Assembly (NCBI GenBank): GCA_023250175.1
Contig: JAHFBD010000060.1
Location: 1-10,785 of the forward strand
Length of the DNA stretch: 10,785 bases
Direction of reading: 5' to 3'
Source: Candidatus Melainabacteria bacterium
GTDB lineage: Bacteria; Cyanobacteriota; Vampirovibrionia; 2-02-FULL-35-15
Shown here: piece after piece, positions 1 through 6,938 of the stretch
Position numbering within the stretch: the first letter of the stretch is position 1
Layout of the letters: every line of letters starts with the position of its first letter
Notes under the pieces: generated by a model
The model's database searches: none
The model's input: only the letters and a program-made list of their open reading frames with translations
What the model was told of the DNA's origin: nothing
Made by a program: the position numbers and the translations under genes

Positions 1-125
1 TACCTGTAACACTACTTCATGAAATGGAAAGAAGAGAAAATGAAGGAATTAAATGTAGATATGGTTTATCAGTATTATGTATTGGTGCTGGGCAAGCTAT
101 AGCAACTATTTTTGAAAGAGTTTAA
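1..125 (+). CDS. Thiolase (acetyl-CoA acetyltransferase family), C-terminal end only
   Basis: This is the last 41 codons of a gene that begins left of the window; the reading frame starts at base 3 and ends at TAA 123-125. The visible peptide begins PVTLLHEMERR and ends with YGLSVLCIGAGQA followed by IATIFERV. Thiolases end with just such a block: a helix of the type HEMxRR, then a glycine-rich CxG motif whose cysteine (here codon 78-80) is the base that activates the nucleophilic cysteine or deprotonates acetyl-CoA. Family knowledge gives the reaction, thiolytic cleavage of 3-ketoacyl-CoA or the reverse condensation. Only the tail is visible, so a degradative (FadA-like) and a biosynthetic (AtoB/PhaA-like) enzyme cannot be told apart, although the acyl-CoA dehydrogenase 84 bases downstream on the same strand favours beta-oxidation. 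Confidence 0.9.
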   Translation, partial: PVTLLHEMERRENEGIKCRYGLSVLCIGAGQAIATIFERV

Positions 126-209
126 ATTGTTACGACTTTAAATCCTAAATATAAACTGCAGAATGTGAAATAATATGTTGGATGGTAAAATATTCTGTAA
201 GTGAAATTT

Positions 210-2291
210 ATGATAGTAAAAAGTCCTACAACACCTACAGTGGATAGAACTCAAATTAAGCAAACTAATATTACTGAACAAGATGAGTTTGCAAAAGAAG
301 TTAGAAACTTAGATAATGAAAGTATAATTGCAAGCATTTGTACTGGATATGTTCCATTAAACATTATCAAATCATTAGTCAATGAAAAACTACCTGTTGA
401 ACAACAAACAAGAATTAATGCTTTTAAAAAACTGGTTAAGATTGGCTTACGTCACAATATACCATCAGTTCTTAGATCTCATTTAGAAGGTTTTGGTATA
501 CCAAAAGATACCACGATAGACAAGGTTATACCTATGCATGCTACATGGTATAAATCTGAAATTAATAATTTTGAAGAAGAAGAAAGAAAAATTAAAATTA
601 GTCTTAAAGAAGATTCTGACGTAATTGACATGATGCAATACTTGGGAATTAAAACTAGTGATATAGAAACCCCTGTTGTCAACCCACATGAGTTTATGCC
701 TGGTGGACTCATTCCATCTCAGATTCTTGAAAGATTAAGTAAGCTTGGGCTTTTTAAGCTAAAAATATCTAAAGAGCTAGGTGGATTAGGATTTTCACCT
801 TTAGAATACGGGGAAATGATAAGAGTAGTTTCAAGATCTTCAGAAAGTTTAGCTATTGTTACCAGTGTACAAAACACCCTTGGCTCTAGCTTACTGGATA
901 AATATTATCCGGAAATTGCAGAAGGCAAATCTTTAATTGCTTTTGCATTAACTGAAGTACAATCTGGTACTGATGCTATTTCTGGAATGAATACTGAAGC
1001 AAGAGCCTCAGCAGACAATGAACACTATGAACTACACGGTGGGAAATTATTTATTACAGGAGCACCATGGGCAGGAGTTGTTTTTGTTGCTACTAATATA
1101 ATTGTAGACAAAAAAAAGAAATCTACTTTTTTCACTTTAAAATTACCATTTGAAATTAAAGATACACAAGAAGATAGAGAAAGAAAAATTAAGCAATTAG
1201 CTAGTGAAGGATTGGTAGTTTCAAACCCACTAAAACTTTCTACAGTACCTGGTAGTGGACAGGTTCAAATGACATTTAATGGCTACAAAGTGACAAAAGA
1301 TCAAATTCGAGGAAAGATTGGACAAGGCGCTAGTGATATGTTTAAAGCTCTTAGTGATGGACGTGGTGGATTTGCACCAATATGTTCAGAAAGAATTAAT
1401 CGTAGCTGTGAAGTACTTGAAGAGCGCATTAAAGAACGAAAAATGTTTCGTCGGTTTGGTGGCGGGATGAAGGATCTACCGTATGTAAAGAGCTTGTTTG
1501 CACAAATGAAATCACAACAAGCTGCTTTAAATGTAATCTCCCACATGACAATGGCACTTATAAATAAAGTAGGAACGGGTGGTAAAGCTATTGCTGAAGC
1601 AGCAGCAGCAAAGGTCACCGCTTCAGAAAGTTATGTAACAGTATCCAGAACTGCAAGAGAATTATGGGGTGGCATGGGCTTTATGAATGGGCATATAAAC
1701 GAAACCGAATTAGATATGCGCAATGCTGAAATATGGGTTACTGGAGAAGGGGTAAATGTTGCACTGAGACAATTGCTTGCTGGTATAGGTATCAAGGGTG
1801 GCGAGGTATTACTTCAACATGCATTGCATCCTTTTCGATCAATTGCAAATAACCTTGTTAAACAAAAAGTAGAGTATAAGTTTACTCCTGATAAAAACAA
1901 GTTAACTAAAGAACTTGGACGTGTATTTAGTAACATGTTTAGTTTTGAAACTGGTGGATTAAGCATAAAAGATGCATTGTGGTTACAATACCAGGCTAAG
2001 CGTCTTGCAATAAAATGTTTATTTTTAGGTCTTAAATATCAAGAAGGAATGGAAGTAAGACAGCTTGAAATACTAAGAATTGGTGAAATTGCTAAAAGCA
2101 TTTATTTCTTAGCAGGTATTCAAGAAAAACTGCTAGATAAAACTCTCCAAGCTGATGAAAAAATGGCTTTAGAAAAATATGTCACGGACTCAAAAAAACA
2201 TATCCTGGATACATTTAAGGAACTTAAATTAACTAATAAAAAAGATAATGCAGACCATGCTTTAGCTGAATCCATATTAAACAATTCCTAA
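210..2291 (+). CDS. Acyl-CoA dehydrogenase, FAD-dependent, long form with extra N- and C-terminal regions
   Basis: Probable flavoprotein that introduces the alpha,beta double bond into acyl-CoA esters and passes electrons to an electron-transfer flavoprotein. Counting from ATG 210 (693 residues), the FAD/substrate block FALTEVQSGTDA starts at residue 245 and matches the family's TEPxxGSD motif; FITGA at 281-285 matches the WITNA-type flavin motif. The C-terminal helical core contains GGMGF and AEIWVTGEGVNVALR, which aligns with the IYEGTSQIQR motif of MCAD and places the catalytic glutamate at residue 513. About 120 residues precede the usual N-terminal position of the TE motif in short-chain enzymes, and about 180 follow the glutamate where roughly 40 are usual. 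A long C-terminal region recalls VLCAD/ACAD9. The start is uncertain: GTG 201 lies directly after an in-frame TAA and would add three residues; ATG 210 has only a weak AAGTG six bases before it. Chain length of the substrate cannot be read from the sequence. Confidence 0.9.
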   Translation: MIVKSPTTPTVDRTQIKQTNITEQDEFAKEVRNLDNESIIASICTGYVPLNIIKSLVNEKLPVEQQTRINAFKKLVKIGLRHNIPSVLRSHLEGFGIPKDTTIDKVIPMHATWYKSEINNFEEEERKIKISLKEDSDVIDMMQYLGIKTSDIETPVVNPHEFMPGGLIPSQILERLSKLGLFKLKISKELGGLGFSPLEYGEMIRVVSRSSESLAIVTSVQNTLGSSLLDKYYPEIAEGKSLIAFALTEVQSGTDAISGMNTEARASADNEHYELHGGKLFITGAPWAGVVFVATNIIVDKKKKSTFFTLKLPFEIKDTQEDRERKIKQLASEGLVVSNPLKLSTVPGSGQVQMTFNGYKVTKDQIRGKIGQGASDMFKALSDGRGGFAPICSERINRSCEVLEERIKERKMFRRFGGGMKDLPYVKSLFAQMKSQQAALNVISHMTMALINKVGTGGKAIAEAAAAKVTASESYVTVSRTARELWGGMGFMNGHINETELDMRNAEIWVTGEGVNVALRQLLAGIGIKGGEVLLQHALHPFRSIANNLVKQKVEYKFTPDKNKLTKELGRVFSNMFSFETGGLSIKDALWLQYQAKRLAIKCLFLGLKYQEGMEVRQLEILRIGEIAKSIYFLAGIQEKLLDKTLQADEKMALEKYVTDSKKHILDTFKELKLTNKKDNADHALAESILNNS

Positions 2292-2307
2292 TGTTATTAT
2301 TAATTAA

Positions 2308-3423
2308 ATGGCTCAAAAAGCAATCCTAGTTGATGTAATTCCTTCTGAAGTATCTAAAGAAGAAAGTCTTCAGCGTTTAGATGAGCTGGAAAGCCTGGTT
2401 AAAACTTATGGTGGCATTGCAGTCGTAAAGGTAATACAAAAAAAGAGTATGCCTGATTATAGGACTTATATTGGACGAGGAAAATTAGATGAAGTCTTAA
2501 ATGAAAGCAAAACCAATAAAGCAAATCTATTAATTATTAATAACTTGCTTAAACCATCACAAATTTATAATCTTGGCGAAATTTGTAAGGCTCAAAATAT
2601 AGAAGTGTGGGACAGGGTAGATCTTATTTTAAAAATATTTGATAAGCATGCAAAGAGCGTTGAGGCTAAACTACAGATTGAGCTTGCAGCTATAAGACAT
2701 ATGGGACCTCGGATTTATGGATTAGGTCTGGAGTTGACTCGTCAAGCAGGTGGTATCGGTACTCGTGGTATTGGTGAAACAAATATTCAGATAATGAAAC
2801 GCCATCTACGAAGAAGAGAACAAAAAATCAGGGAAAGACTTAAACACCACGATCTTGTTCAGGCAAATCATAGAAGCCAGAGAAGAAAAAAAGATTTAAA
2901 AACAATTTCATTGGTTGGTTATACTAATGCTGGTAAAAGTACACTGTTAAATGCTTTAACAAAAAAAGGTGTTTATGTTGCAGATAAACTCTTTGCTACG
3001 CTTGAAACTACAGTAGGGCAGCTTTATTTACCAAAGTCAGAAAAAATTGCTTTGCTCTCTGATACTATTGGTTTTATTCAGGATTTACCTCCAGATTTAA
3101 TTGATGCTTTCAAGTCAACACTAAGCGAGATTATTGATGCTGACTTTTTATTGCATGTAATTGATATCAGTGATCCATTATATGAATCCAAGATATTGGT
3201 TGTAGAAGATATTTTGTCTGATCTTGGAGTCTCCGACAAACAAAAAATCTATGTCTTTAATAAAACAGACTTAAGCAAGGCTTTAAATAGAGATGAAATT
3301 ATTGATCACTTCCATGGCTTTTCTCCTGTTTTTGTTTCTGCAGAAAAGAAAGAAGGATTGAGTGATCTCATAAATAAGATTGAAAGTCAATTACTTAGCG
3401 ACTTTGAAGCCGTGCACTCTTGA
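2308..3423 (+). CDS. hflX: GTPase HflX
   Basis: HflX is a translational GTPase-family protein that binds the 50S subunit and, in studied bacteria, splits stalled or hibernating ribosomes. The 371-residue product has the expected order. An N-terminal nucleotide-binding-like domain includes YIGRGKLDEV. A linking helical region follows with the family signature RQAGGIGTRGIGET. The G domain comes last: P-loop GYTNAGKST at 204-212, G3 DTIGFI from D252, G4 NKTD from N318 and G5 SA at 344-345. It ends about 25 residues after G5, so it lacks much of the C-terminal domain of the 426-residue E. coli protein. The start lies 16 bases after the dehydrogenase stop, with no clear Shine-Dalgarno site, so translation is probably coupled to the upstream gene. 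The last 29 bases overlap the end of the convergent ligase gene. Confidence 0.96.
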   Translation: MAQKAILVDVIPSEVSKEESLQRLDELESLVKTYGGIAVVKVIQKKSMPDYRTYIGRGKLDEVLNESKTNKANLLIINNLLKPSQIYNLGEICKAQNIEVWDRVDLILKIFDKHAKSVEAKLQIELAAIRHMGPRIYGLGLELTRQAGGIGTRGIGETNIQIMKRHLRRREQKIRERLKHHDLVQANHRSQRRKKDLKTISLVGYTNAGKSTLLNALTKKGVYVADKLFATLETTVGQLYLPKSEKIALLSDTIGFIQDLPPDLIDAFKSTLSEIIDADFLLHVIDISDPLYESKILVVEDILSDLGVSDKQKIYVFNKTDLSKALNRDEIIDHFHGFSPVFVSAEKKEGLSDLINKIESQLLSDFEAVHS

Positions 3424-5239
3424 TCTTATTATATTCTTGAATTACTTCATCACCATAGAATTTTCTAAGCAATCTTCTGGGTACTTTTCCTGGTCCTTTA
3501 ATTAGCTCAAGAGGAATTCCCTCAGGTTTTACAAAAATAACTGATGGGATAAATGCTTTAAGTTCAGGTGGTAAACGTTTTTCCAAATGTTTTCTAACCA
3601 CACTGGGTTCAATACTAATATTATCTTTTGGTATAACAATAGCTGCAACTATATCTGTTCCTGTTTCTGGCTTAGGTACACCAAACACATGCGTTTCTTT
3701 TATTCCAGGGACTTCTTCTACTTCTCTTTGTATAATAAGTGGAGAAATCTTTTCCCCATTAACATTTAATCGGTCACTAAGTCTATCCTGGTAAATTAAA
3801 TTTGAGTTATTGTCGATGACTACTTGATCCCCTGTTTTAAAAAAACCATCAAAAGTCAATGTATCAGATGCAAGTTCAGGAGGAAAGTGAGGAGGTCTTA
3901 CTAGAAGTTCATTGCTATCATCATTAGATATCTTTACCTCAACACCATTAAACGGTATACCAAGAGTATCAAGTGTTTCTAGTGTAGGCTGAGTTGCTGT
4001 AGCTGATATAGGACCACACTCAGTAGATGCATAAAAATTGACAAGTTCAATCGGTGCAATGTTTGTCAATGCTCTTTTTTCATTTAAGGACTCAACTAAT
4101 TGAACTAATTTTGGTGTCAGTGGTGCAGCACCTGAAATAATTAGTCTTAGGTTTTCTAAAATTAAACCTCTTTTAATAGCCTCTTCTAATACGGGTTCAA
4201 TTATTCTCGGAACACCTGGAAAGACACTTGTTTTATCTTTTATTATTGTAGAGATTGCATTATTAACCGTTCTTGGCTCACTTGCTCTTGGAACTTCTGC
4301 AAGAGATATAGGAAGCTTTAAGTATAATGCTTCCATTAAAACAATTAAGCCTGCTAAATGATAGAAAGGAACAGGAAAAAATATTACATCTTTGCTTGTG
4401 GTGGGAAAGCGACTCGATGTACGTTCTGCTTGGTTAGCTACGTTCTCATACGTATAAGTCATTTTCTTTGGTTTTTTTTCTGTACCGGATGTATATAGTT
4501 CTAGTGCAGGTGCATTCTTATCAGGGTTTAACACAAGCTCTTCATCACTTAACTCTGGTTTATTTAACAATGCATTATAAGTAAAAAATGTTGGATTATA
4601 TGCTGCTAATGCATTATTGCTTAATTTTTTTAAAATAGGTGAATAAGTTTTTACGGCTCCTCTTGCAGGATATTCAGTTCTTCCAATGGTTATAACATTT
4701 TCAAGCAATCCTCCTAATGCCAGTTTATTAGCACCAGTTCGTAATCGGGAATCTCTTCCTACTATTAAGGTCTTAGCACCAGAGCGGGAAAACATATAAG
4801 CAATGGTTTCTGGAGGATTTAGAAAATTAATTAGTACTGGAACTGCTCCTATAGCTTGTATGGCACAAAAACTTTCAAACAATTCTCTTTCATGAGGTAA
4901 TGCCATTAAGGCAACTCTATCACCAGCTTTTATACCAAGGCTTTTTAAGCCAGCACAAACTTTTTTTATATTAGATAATATTTCAGTAGCAGTATAGGTA
5001 TTGTATTTATCTGTAAAAGTTATTTTATTGGGAGATTCTTTTGCAATATTAGTTAAGCTTCGAAATATTGAAAATTTATCTTGTGCTAAAACTCCTTGCT
5101 TTATATGAGTTTTCATGGAGTATAAATCAGCTAAATTAGTTCCAGGCTCCCAAACTTGACCCAAAACTCGATTTCTAATAGTAGTACCAATTAAACTACT
5201 AAAGTATTGATATAAAGCACCATTGCCTTCTATTCGCAT
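3395..5239 (-). CDS. AMP-forming acyl-CoA synthetase/ligase-like protein (ANL superfamily)
   Basis: A 614-residue member of the adenylate-forming superfamily, most like long-chain fatty acyl-CoA ligases. Such enzymes activate a carboxylate with ATP to an acyl-AMP and then usually form a CoA thioester. Core motifs appear in order: A3 TSGT at 250-253; A5 YASTE at 403-407, whose glutamate normally handles magnesium and ATP; A7 FKTGD ending at D471, the ribose-binding aspartate; A8 DRLSDRLNVNGEKISP; and A10 GPGKVPRR with the catalytic lysine at 585. The A3 loop reads TSGTEKKPKK where TSGTTGKPKG is usual, so two glycines and a threonine are replaced by charged residues. The first 50 or so residues resemble nothing I can name. 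ATG 5237-5239 is preceded on the minus strand by AGGA with a six-base spacer, a good ribosome site. It may act with the thiolase and dehydrogenase nearby. It could alternatively load an acyl carrier protein or make another acyl adenylate; the substrate is not readable. Confidence 0.85.
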   Translation of the reverse strand: MRIEGNGALYQYFSSLIGTTIRNRVLGQVWEPGTNLADLYSMKTHIKQGVLAQDKFSIFRSLTNIAKESPNKITFTDKYNTYTATEILSNIKKVCAGLKSLGIKAGDRVALMALPHERELFESFCAIQAIGAVPVLINFLNPPETIAYMFSRSGAKTLIVGRDSRLRTGANKLALGGLLENVITIGRTEYPARGAVKTYSPILKKLSNNALAAYNPTFFTYNALLNKPELSDEELVLNPDKNAPALELYTSGTEKKPKKMTYTYENVANQAERTSSRFPTTSKDVIFFPVPFYHLAGLIVLMEALYLKLPISLAEVPRASEPRTVNNAISTIIKDKTSVFPGVPRIIEPVLEEAIKRGLILENLRLIISGAAPLTPKLVQLVESLNEKRALTNIAPIELVNFYASTECGPISATATQPTLETLDTLGIPFNGVEVKISNDDSNELLVRPPHFPPELASDTLTFDGFFKTGDQVVIDNNSNLIYQDRLSDRLNVNGEKISPLIIQREVEEVPGIKETHVFGVPKPETGTDIVAAIVIPKDNISIEPSVVRKHLEKRLPPELKAFIPSVIFVKPEGIPLELIKGPGKVPRRLLRKFYGDEVIQEYNKIKSARLQSR

Positions 5240-5283
5240 AAAGATATCCTGTTTTTATGTAGCTTAATGTCTAAGTATAATAT

Positions 5284-5296
5284 AAAACCAGGTTTT
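5284..5296. repeat. 13-bp palindrome, operator-like
   Basis: AAAACCAGGTTTT is a perfect 6-bp inverted repeat around one central base. A one-base centre cannot form an RNA hairpin loop, so if functional it is more likely a protein-binding site on DNA. It lies just upstream of, and touches, the minus-strand -10-like TATATT/TATACT sequence of the ligase gene, a usual position for a repressor site. No regulator gene is visible in the window. Confidence 0.35.
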
Positions 5297-5355
5297 CGGC
5301 TAATTAGGAAGATTTTAAATAACATTTATTAATAAAATAAAGCCTGAATAAAAAA

Positions 5356-5420
5356 CTTTTTCTTTAAAACCCTTTACTATTATTAGTTATAAAGCATATT
5401 TTTCTTTTATAAAGAAAAAG
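5356..5420. repeat. Alternative-pairing inverted repeats before the DsbA-like gene
   Basis: CTTTTTCTTTA at 5356-5366 is the exact reverse complement of TAAAGAAAAAG at 5410-5420 (11 bp). A second copy of the left arm, TTTTTCTTT at 5399-5407, is also the exact complement of AAAGAAAAA at 5411-5419, with a three-base TAT loop. The two left arms therefore compete for one right arm. AACC and a run of eight T (5425-5432) follow. On the plus strand this resembles a weak terminator or attenuator, but each stem has only one or two G-C pairs and the surroundings are very AT-rich. Confidence 0.4.
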
Positions 5421-5484
5421 AACCTTTTTTTTCATAAAAAAGTCTATTAAAATAGAACAACAAAATAAGTTAAAGAGGTAAGAC

Positions 5485-6258
5485 ATGGAAATTTCAAATG
5501 AAACAAAAAAAATAGCAATTATTACATTGGTAGCAGCTGTGTTTTTAAATCTTTTAAATCATGAATTTGAAAAAGGTTTTCAAAAGTCACTTGTAGAAGC
5601 TATAAAGAAAGATCCCGCTGCAATAAGAAATGCTTTAATTGCAGCAGCGGGTGCTCCAGGAGAAGCTCCTCCAGGTGTCCCACCAGCACCCCCGCCTGCT
5701 CCTCCAAGTGAAGAAGAGCAATTAAAACAACAATTAGCCGATAAAATCAATGTTGACCTTGGTAATTCACCTATTTTAGGCAGAAGAAATGCTCCTATTC
5801 AGCTTGTAGTATTTAGTGACTTTCAATGTCCTTTTTCAAAACGAGGAACAGATACAGTTCATGCACTTAAACAAAAATATGGTGATAAGTTAATGTTCGT
5901 CTATAAAAATCTACCATTACCTTTTCATCCTGAAGCAATGCCTGCAGCAAAAGCTGCTCTAGCGGCCGGTAAGCAAGGTAAGTTTTTTGAATATCATGAC
6001 AAGCTATATGAAAACCAAGGACAGCTTGGTGATACCTTATATGTTCAAACAGCAAAAGACTTAGGGTTAAATATTGAGCGGTTTAATACAGATAGAAACA
6101 GTAAAGAACTCGAAGATCAAGTTAAAGCAGATGCTGAGCAAGCAAACAAATTAGGCTTTAATGGCACACCAGGATTTGCATTAAATGGAGTAAAAATCTT
6201 AGGTGCTTATCCTCAGGAACACTTTGAAAAAGTTATTAGTGCACTGGGAGCAGGATAA
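5485..6258 (+). CDS. Membrane-tethered DsbA-family thioredoxin-fold protein with CPFS active site
   Basis: A 257-residue protein that probably sits on the outer face of the cytoplasmic membrane. Residues about 9-24 (IAIITLVAAVFLNLL within them) form an uncleaved-looking signal anchor. A short charged helix and a proline/alanine-rich stalk (about 55-75) follow, and then a DsbA-type domain. FSDFQCPF is the family's active-site block, but the canonical CxxC is C115-P-F-S118, and C115 is the only cysteine in the whole protein. GTPGF around P229 supplies the conserved cis-proline loop, and the inserted helical domain (PAAKAALAAGKQGKFFEYHDKL) is typical of the family. Monothiol versions cannot perform the usual dithiol oxidation alone; they may reduce or isomerise mixed disulphides, bind partners, or work with a separate thiol. 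The start is secure: AAGAGG lies six bases before ATG. The gene converges on the unrecognised minus-strand pair, with 17 bases between stop codons. Confidence 0.88.
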   Translation: MEISNETKKIAIITLVAAVFLNLLNHEFEKGFQKSLVEAIKKDPAAIRNALIAAAGAPGEAPPGVPPAPPPAPPSEEEQLKQQLADKINVDLGNSPILGRRNAPIQLVVFSDFQCPFSKRGTDTVHALKQKYGDKLMFVYKNLPLPFHPEAMPAAKAALAAGKQGKFFEYHDKLYENQGQLGDTLYVQTAKDLGLNIERFNTDRNSKELEDQVKADAEQANKLGFNGTPGFALNGVKILGAYPQEHFEKVISALGAG

Positions 6259-6276
6259 TACATTAGTGTTATTATC
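6254..6276. terminator. Hairpin at the convergent gene junction, possible weak bidirectional terminator
   Basis: GATAATA (6254-6260) and TATTATC (6270-6276) are exact reverse complements separated by nine bases. The element sits precisely over the 17-base gap between the stop codons of the DsbA-like gene and the facing minus-strand gene. The stem has only one G-C pair and there is no long T-run on either strand, so termination is a suggestion from position more than from stem strength. Confidence 0.35.
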
Positions 6277-6938
6277 TAACTTGTTATTCCTTGCATTAAA
6301 TTAACTGTTCTTCTAAGTCCTTGTACACACTCTGTTAAAACTGGGTATAGTTCTCCCTCGAACGAGAGATCTAACTCTTCTCTCTTATAAACAGTTTTCA
6401 TATTTCTGTAATCACTCTTGTAATCAGTGTTTAAGATTCTTTCTTTTATTCCTAATAATCTAAAAAGATAAGTAGCTAAGAAATAAGCACCAGGAAATCT
6501 TGGCTTTAGTTTTGGTTTTTCAGAATTTTGTACAGGATTAAGGATTGTTTGAATTTTATTTTGGAGCTCTTTAGTAATAGCTGTTTCTTCATCTCCTGTT
6601 AATGTATGGTAATGTTTGCGAGCATCATTTTGTACAAATTGTATGCAGTCATGAATTATTTCTTGTTCTAGTTCATGAGAAATATTTCTAGTCTCAATTT
6701 GTGTTTTATATTTCTCTTGTATCTGAGCAAAGCTTTCATCTGCGACAACTTGCTCAAAGTTTAAATAGCTATGTTGATGTTCTGCTGTATAGTAGTTTCC
6801 CACAAGAAAATCTATACATTTTCTACCTACTTTTGAAATCCCTTCTATAGCTTTATTGTTAGCAAGTTTATTATGAAGGACATCTTTTAGTTCTAAATCT
6901 GTTGTTTTTTTGTAAAACTTTTTATTTATATAAAACAC
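6276..6938 (-). CDS. Unrecognised 220-residue protein, second gene of a coupled pair
   Basis: I do not recognise this family. The product is rich in charged residues and mostly helical in appearance. A central acidic/basic stretch (HELEQEIIHD onward) could form an amphipathic or coiled helix. There are three cysteines and several histidines but no clear metal motif. A mildly hydrophobic patch, FPGAYFLATYLFRLLGI, lies in the C-terminal third. No signal peptide or convincing membrane span is seen. The start codon GTG (6936-6938) follows the TGA (6939-6941) of the upstream gene with no gap, giving TGAGTG. No Shine-Dalgarno site precedes it, so terminating ribosomes from the upstream gene probably reinitiate here. 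That arrangement suggests the two products act together, possibly as a membrane protein and a soluble partner. An ATG at 6940-6942 is out of frame and is not the start. A TTG start further in cannot be excluded. Confidence 0.75.
   Translation of the reverse strand: MFYINKKFYKKTTDLELKDVLHNKLANNKAIEGISKVGRKCIDFLVGNYYTAEHQHSYLNFEQVVADESFAQIQEKYKTQIETRNISHELEQEIIHDCIQFVQNDARKHYHTLTGDEETAITKELQNKIQTILNPVQNSEKPKLKPRFPGAYFLATYLFRLLGIKERILNTDYKSDYRNMKTVYKREELDLSFEGELYPVLTECVQGLRRTVNLMQGITS

Larger units (their letters stand above)
5240..5484. promoter_or_regulatory. Divergent AT-rich spacer between the ligase and the DsbA-like gene
   Basis: These 245 bases contain no convincing ORF and must hold promoters for both flanking genes. 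Toward the ligase (minus strand) a TATATT/TATACT-type -10 sequence lies at about 5273-5284, without a good -35. Toward the DsbA-like gene, weak plus-strand candidates are TTTACT (5373-5378) with TATTTT 18 bases on (5397-5402), and a lone TAAAAT at 5448-5453 after the T-tract 5425-5432. None is strong enough to call as the promoter. The ribosome site AAGAGG (5473-5478), six bases before ATG 5485, is clear. Two structured elements inside it are listed separately. Confidence 0.5.

Noticed and set aside
126..209. Terminator or separate promoter between thiolase and dehydrogenase
   Set aside because: No stable inverted repeat with a T-run and no convincing -35/-10 pair was found in these 84 bases; co-transcription is the simpler reading.
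1301..1618. 105-codon minus-strand open frame inside the acyl-CoA dehydrogenase gene
   Set aside because: It covers a strongly conserved catalytic region of the dehydrogenase, so the reverse frame is constrained by that gene and not by selection of its own.
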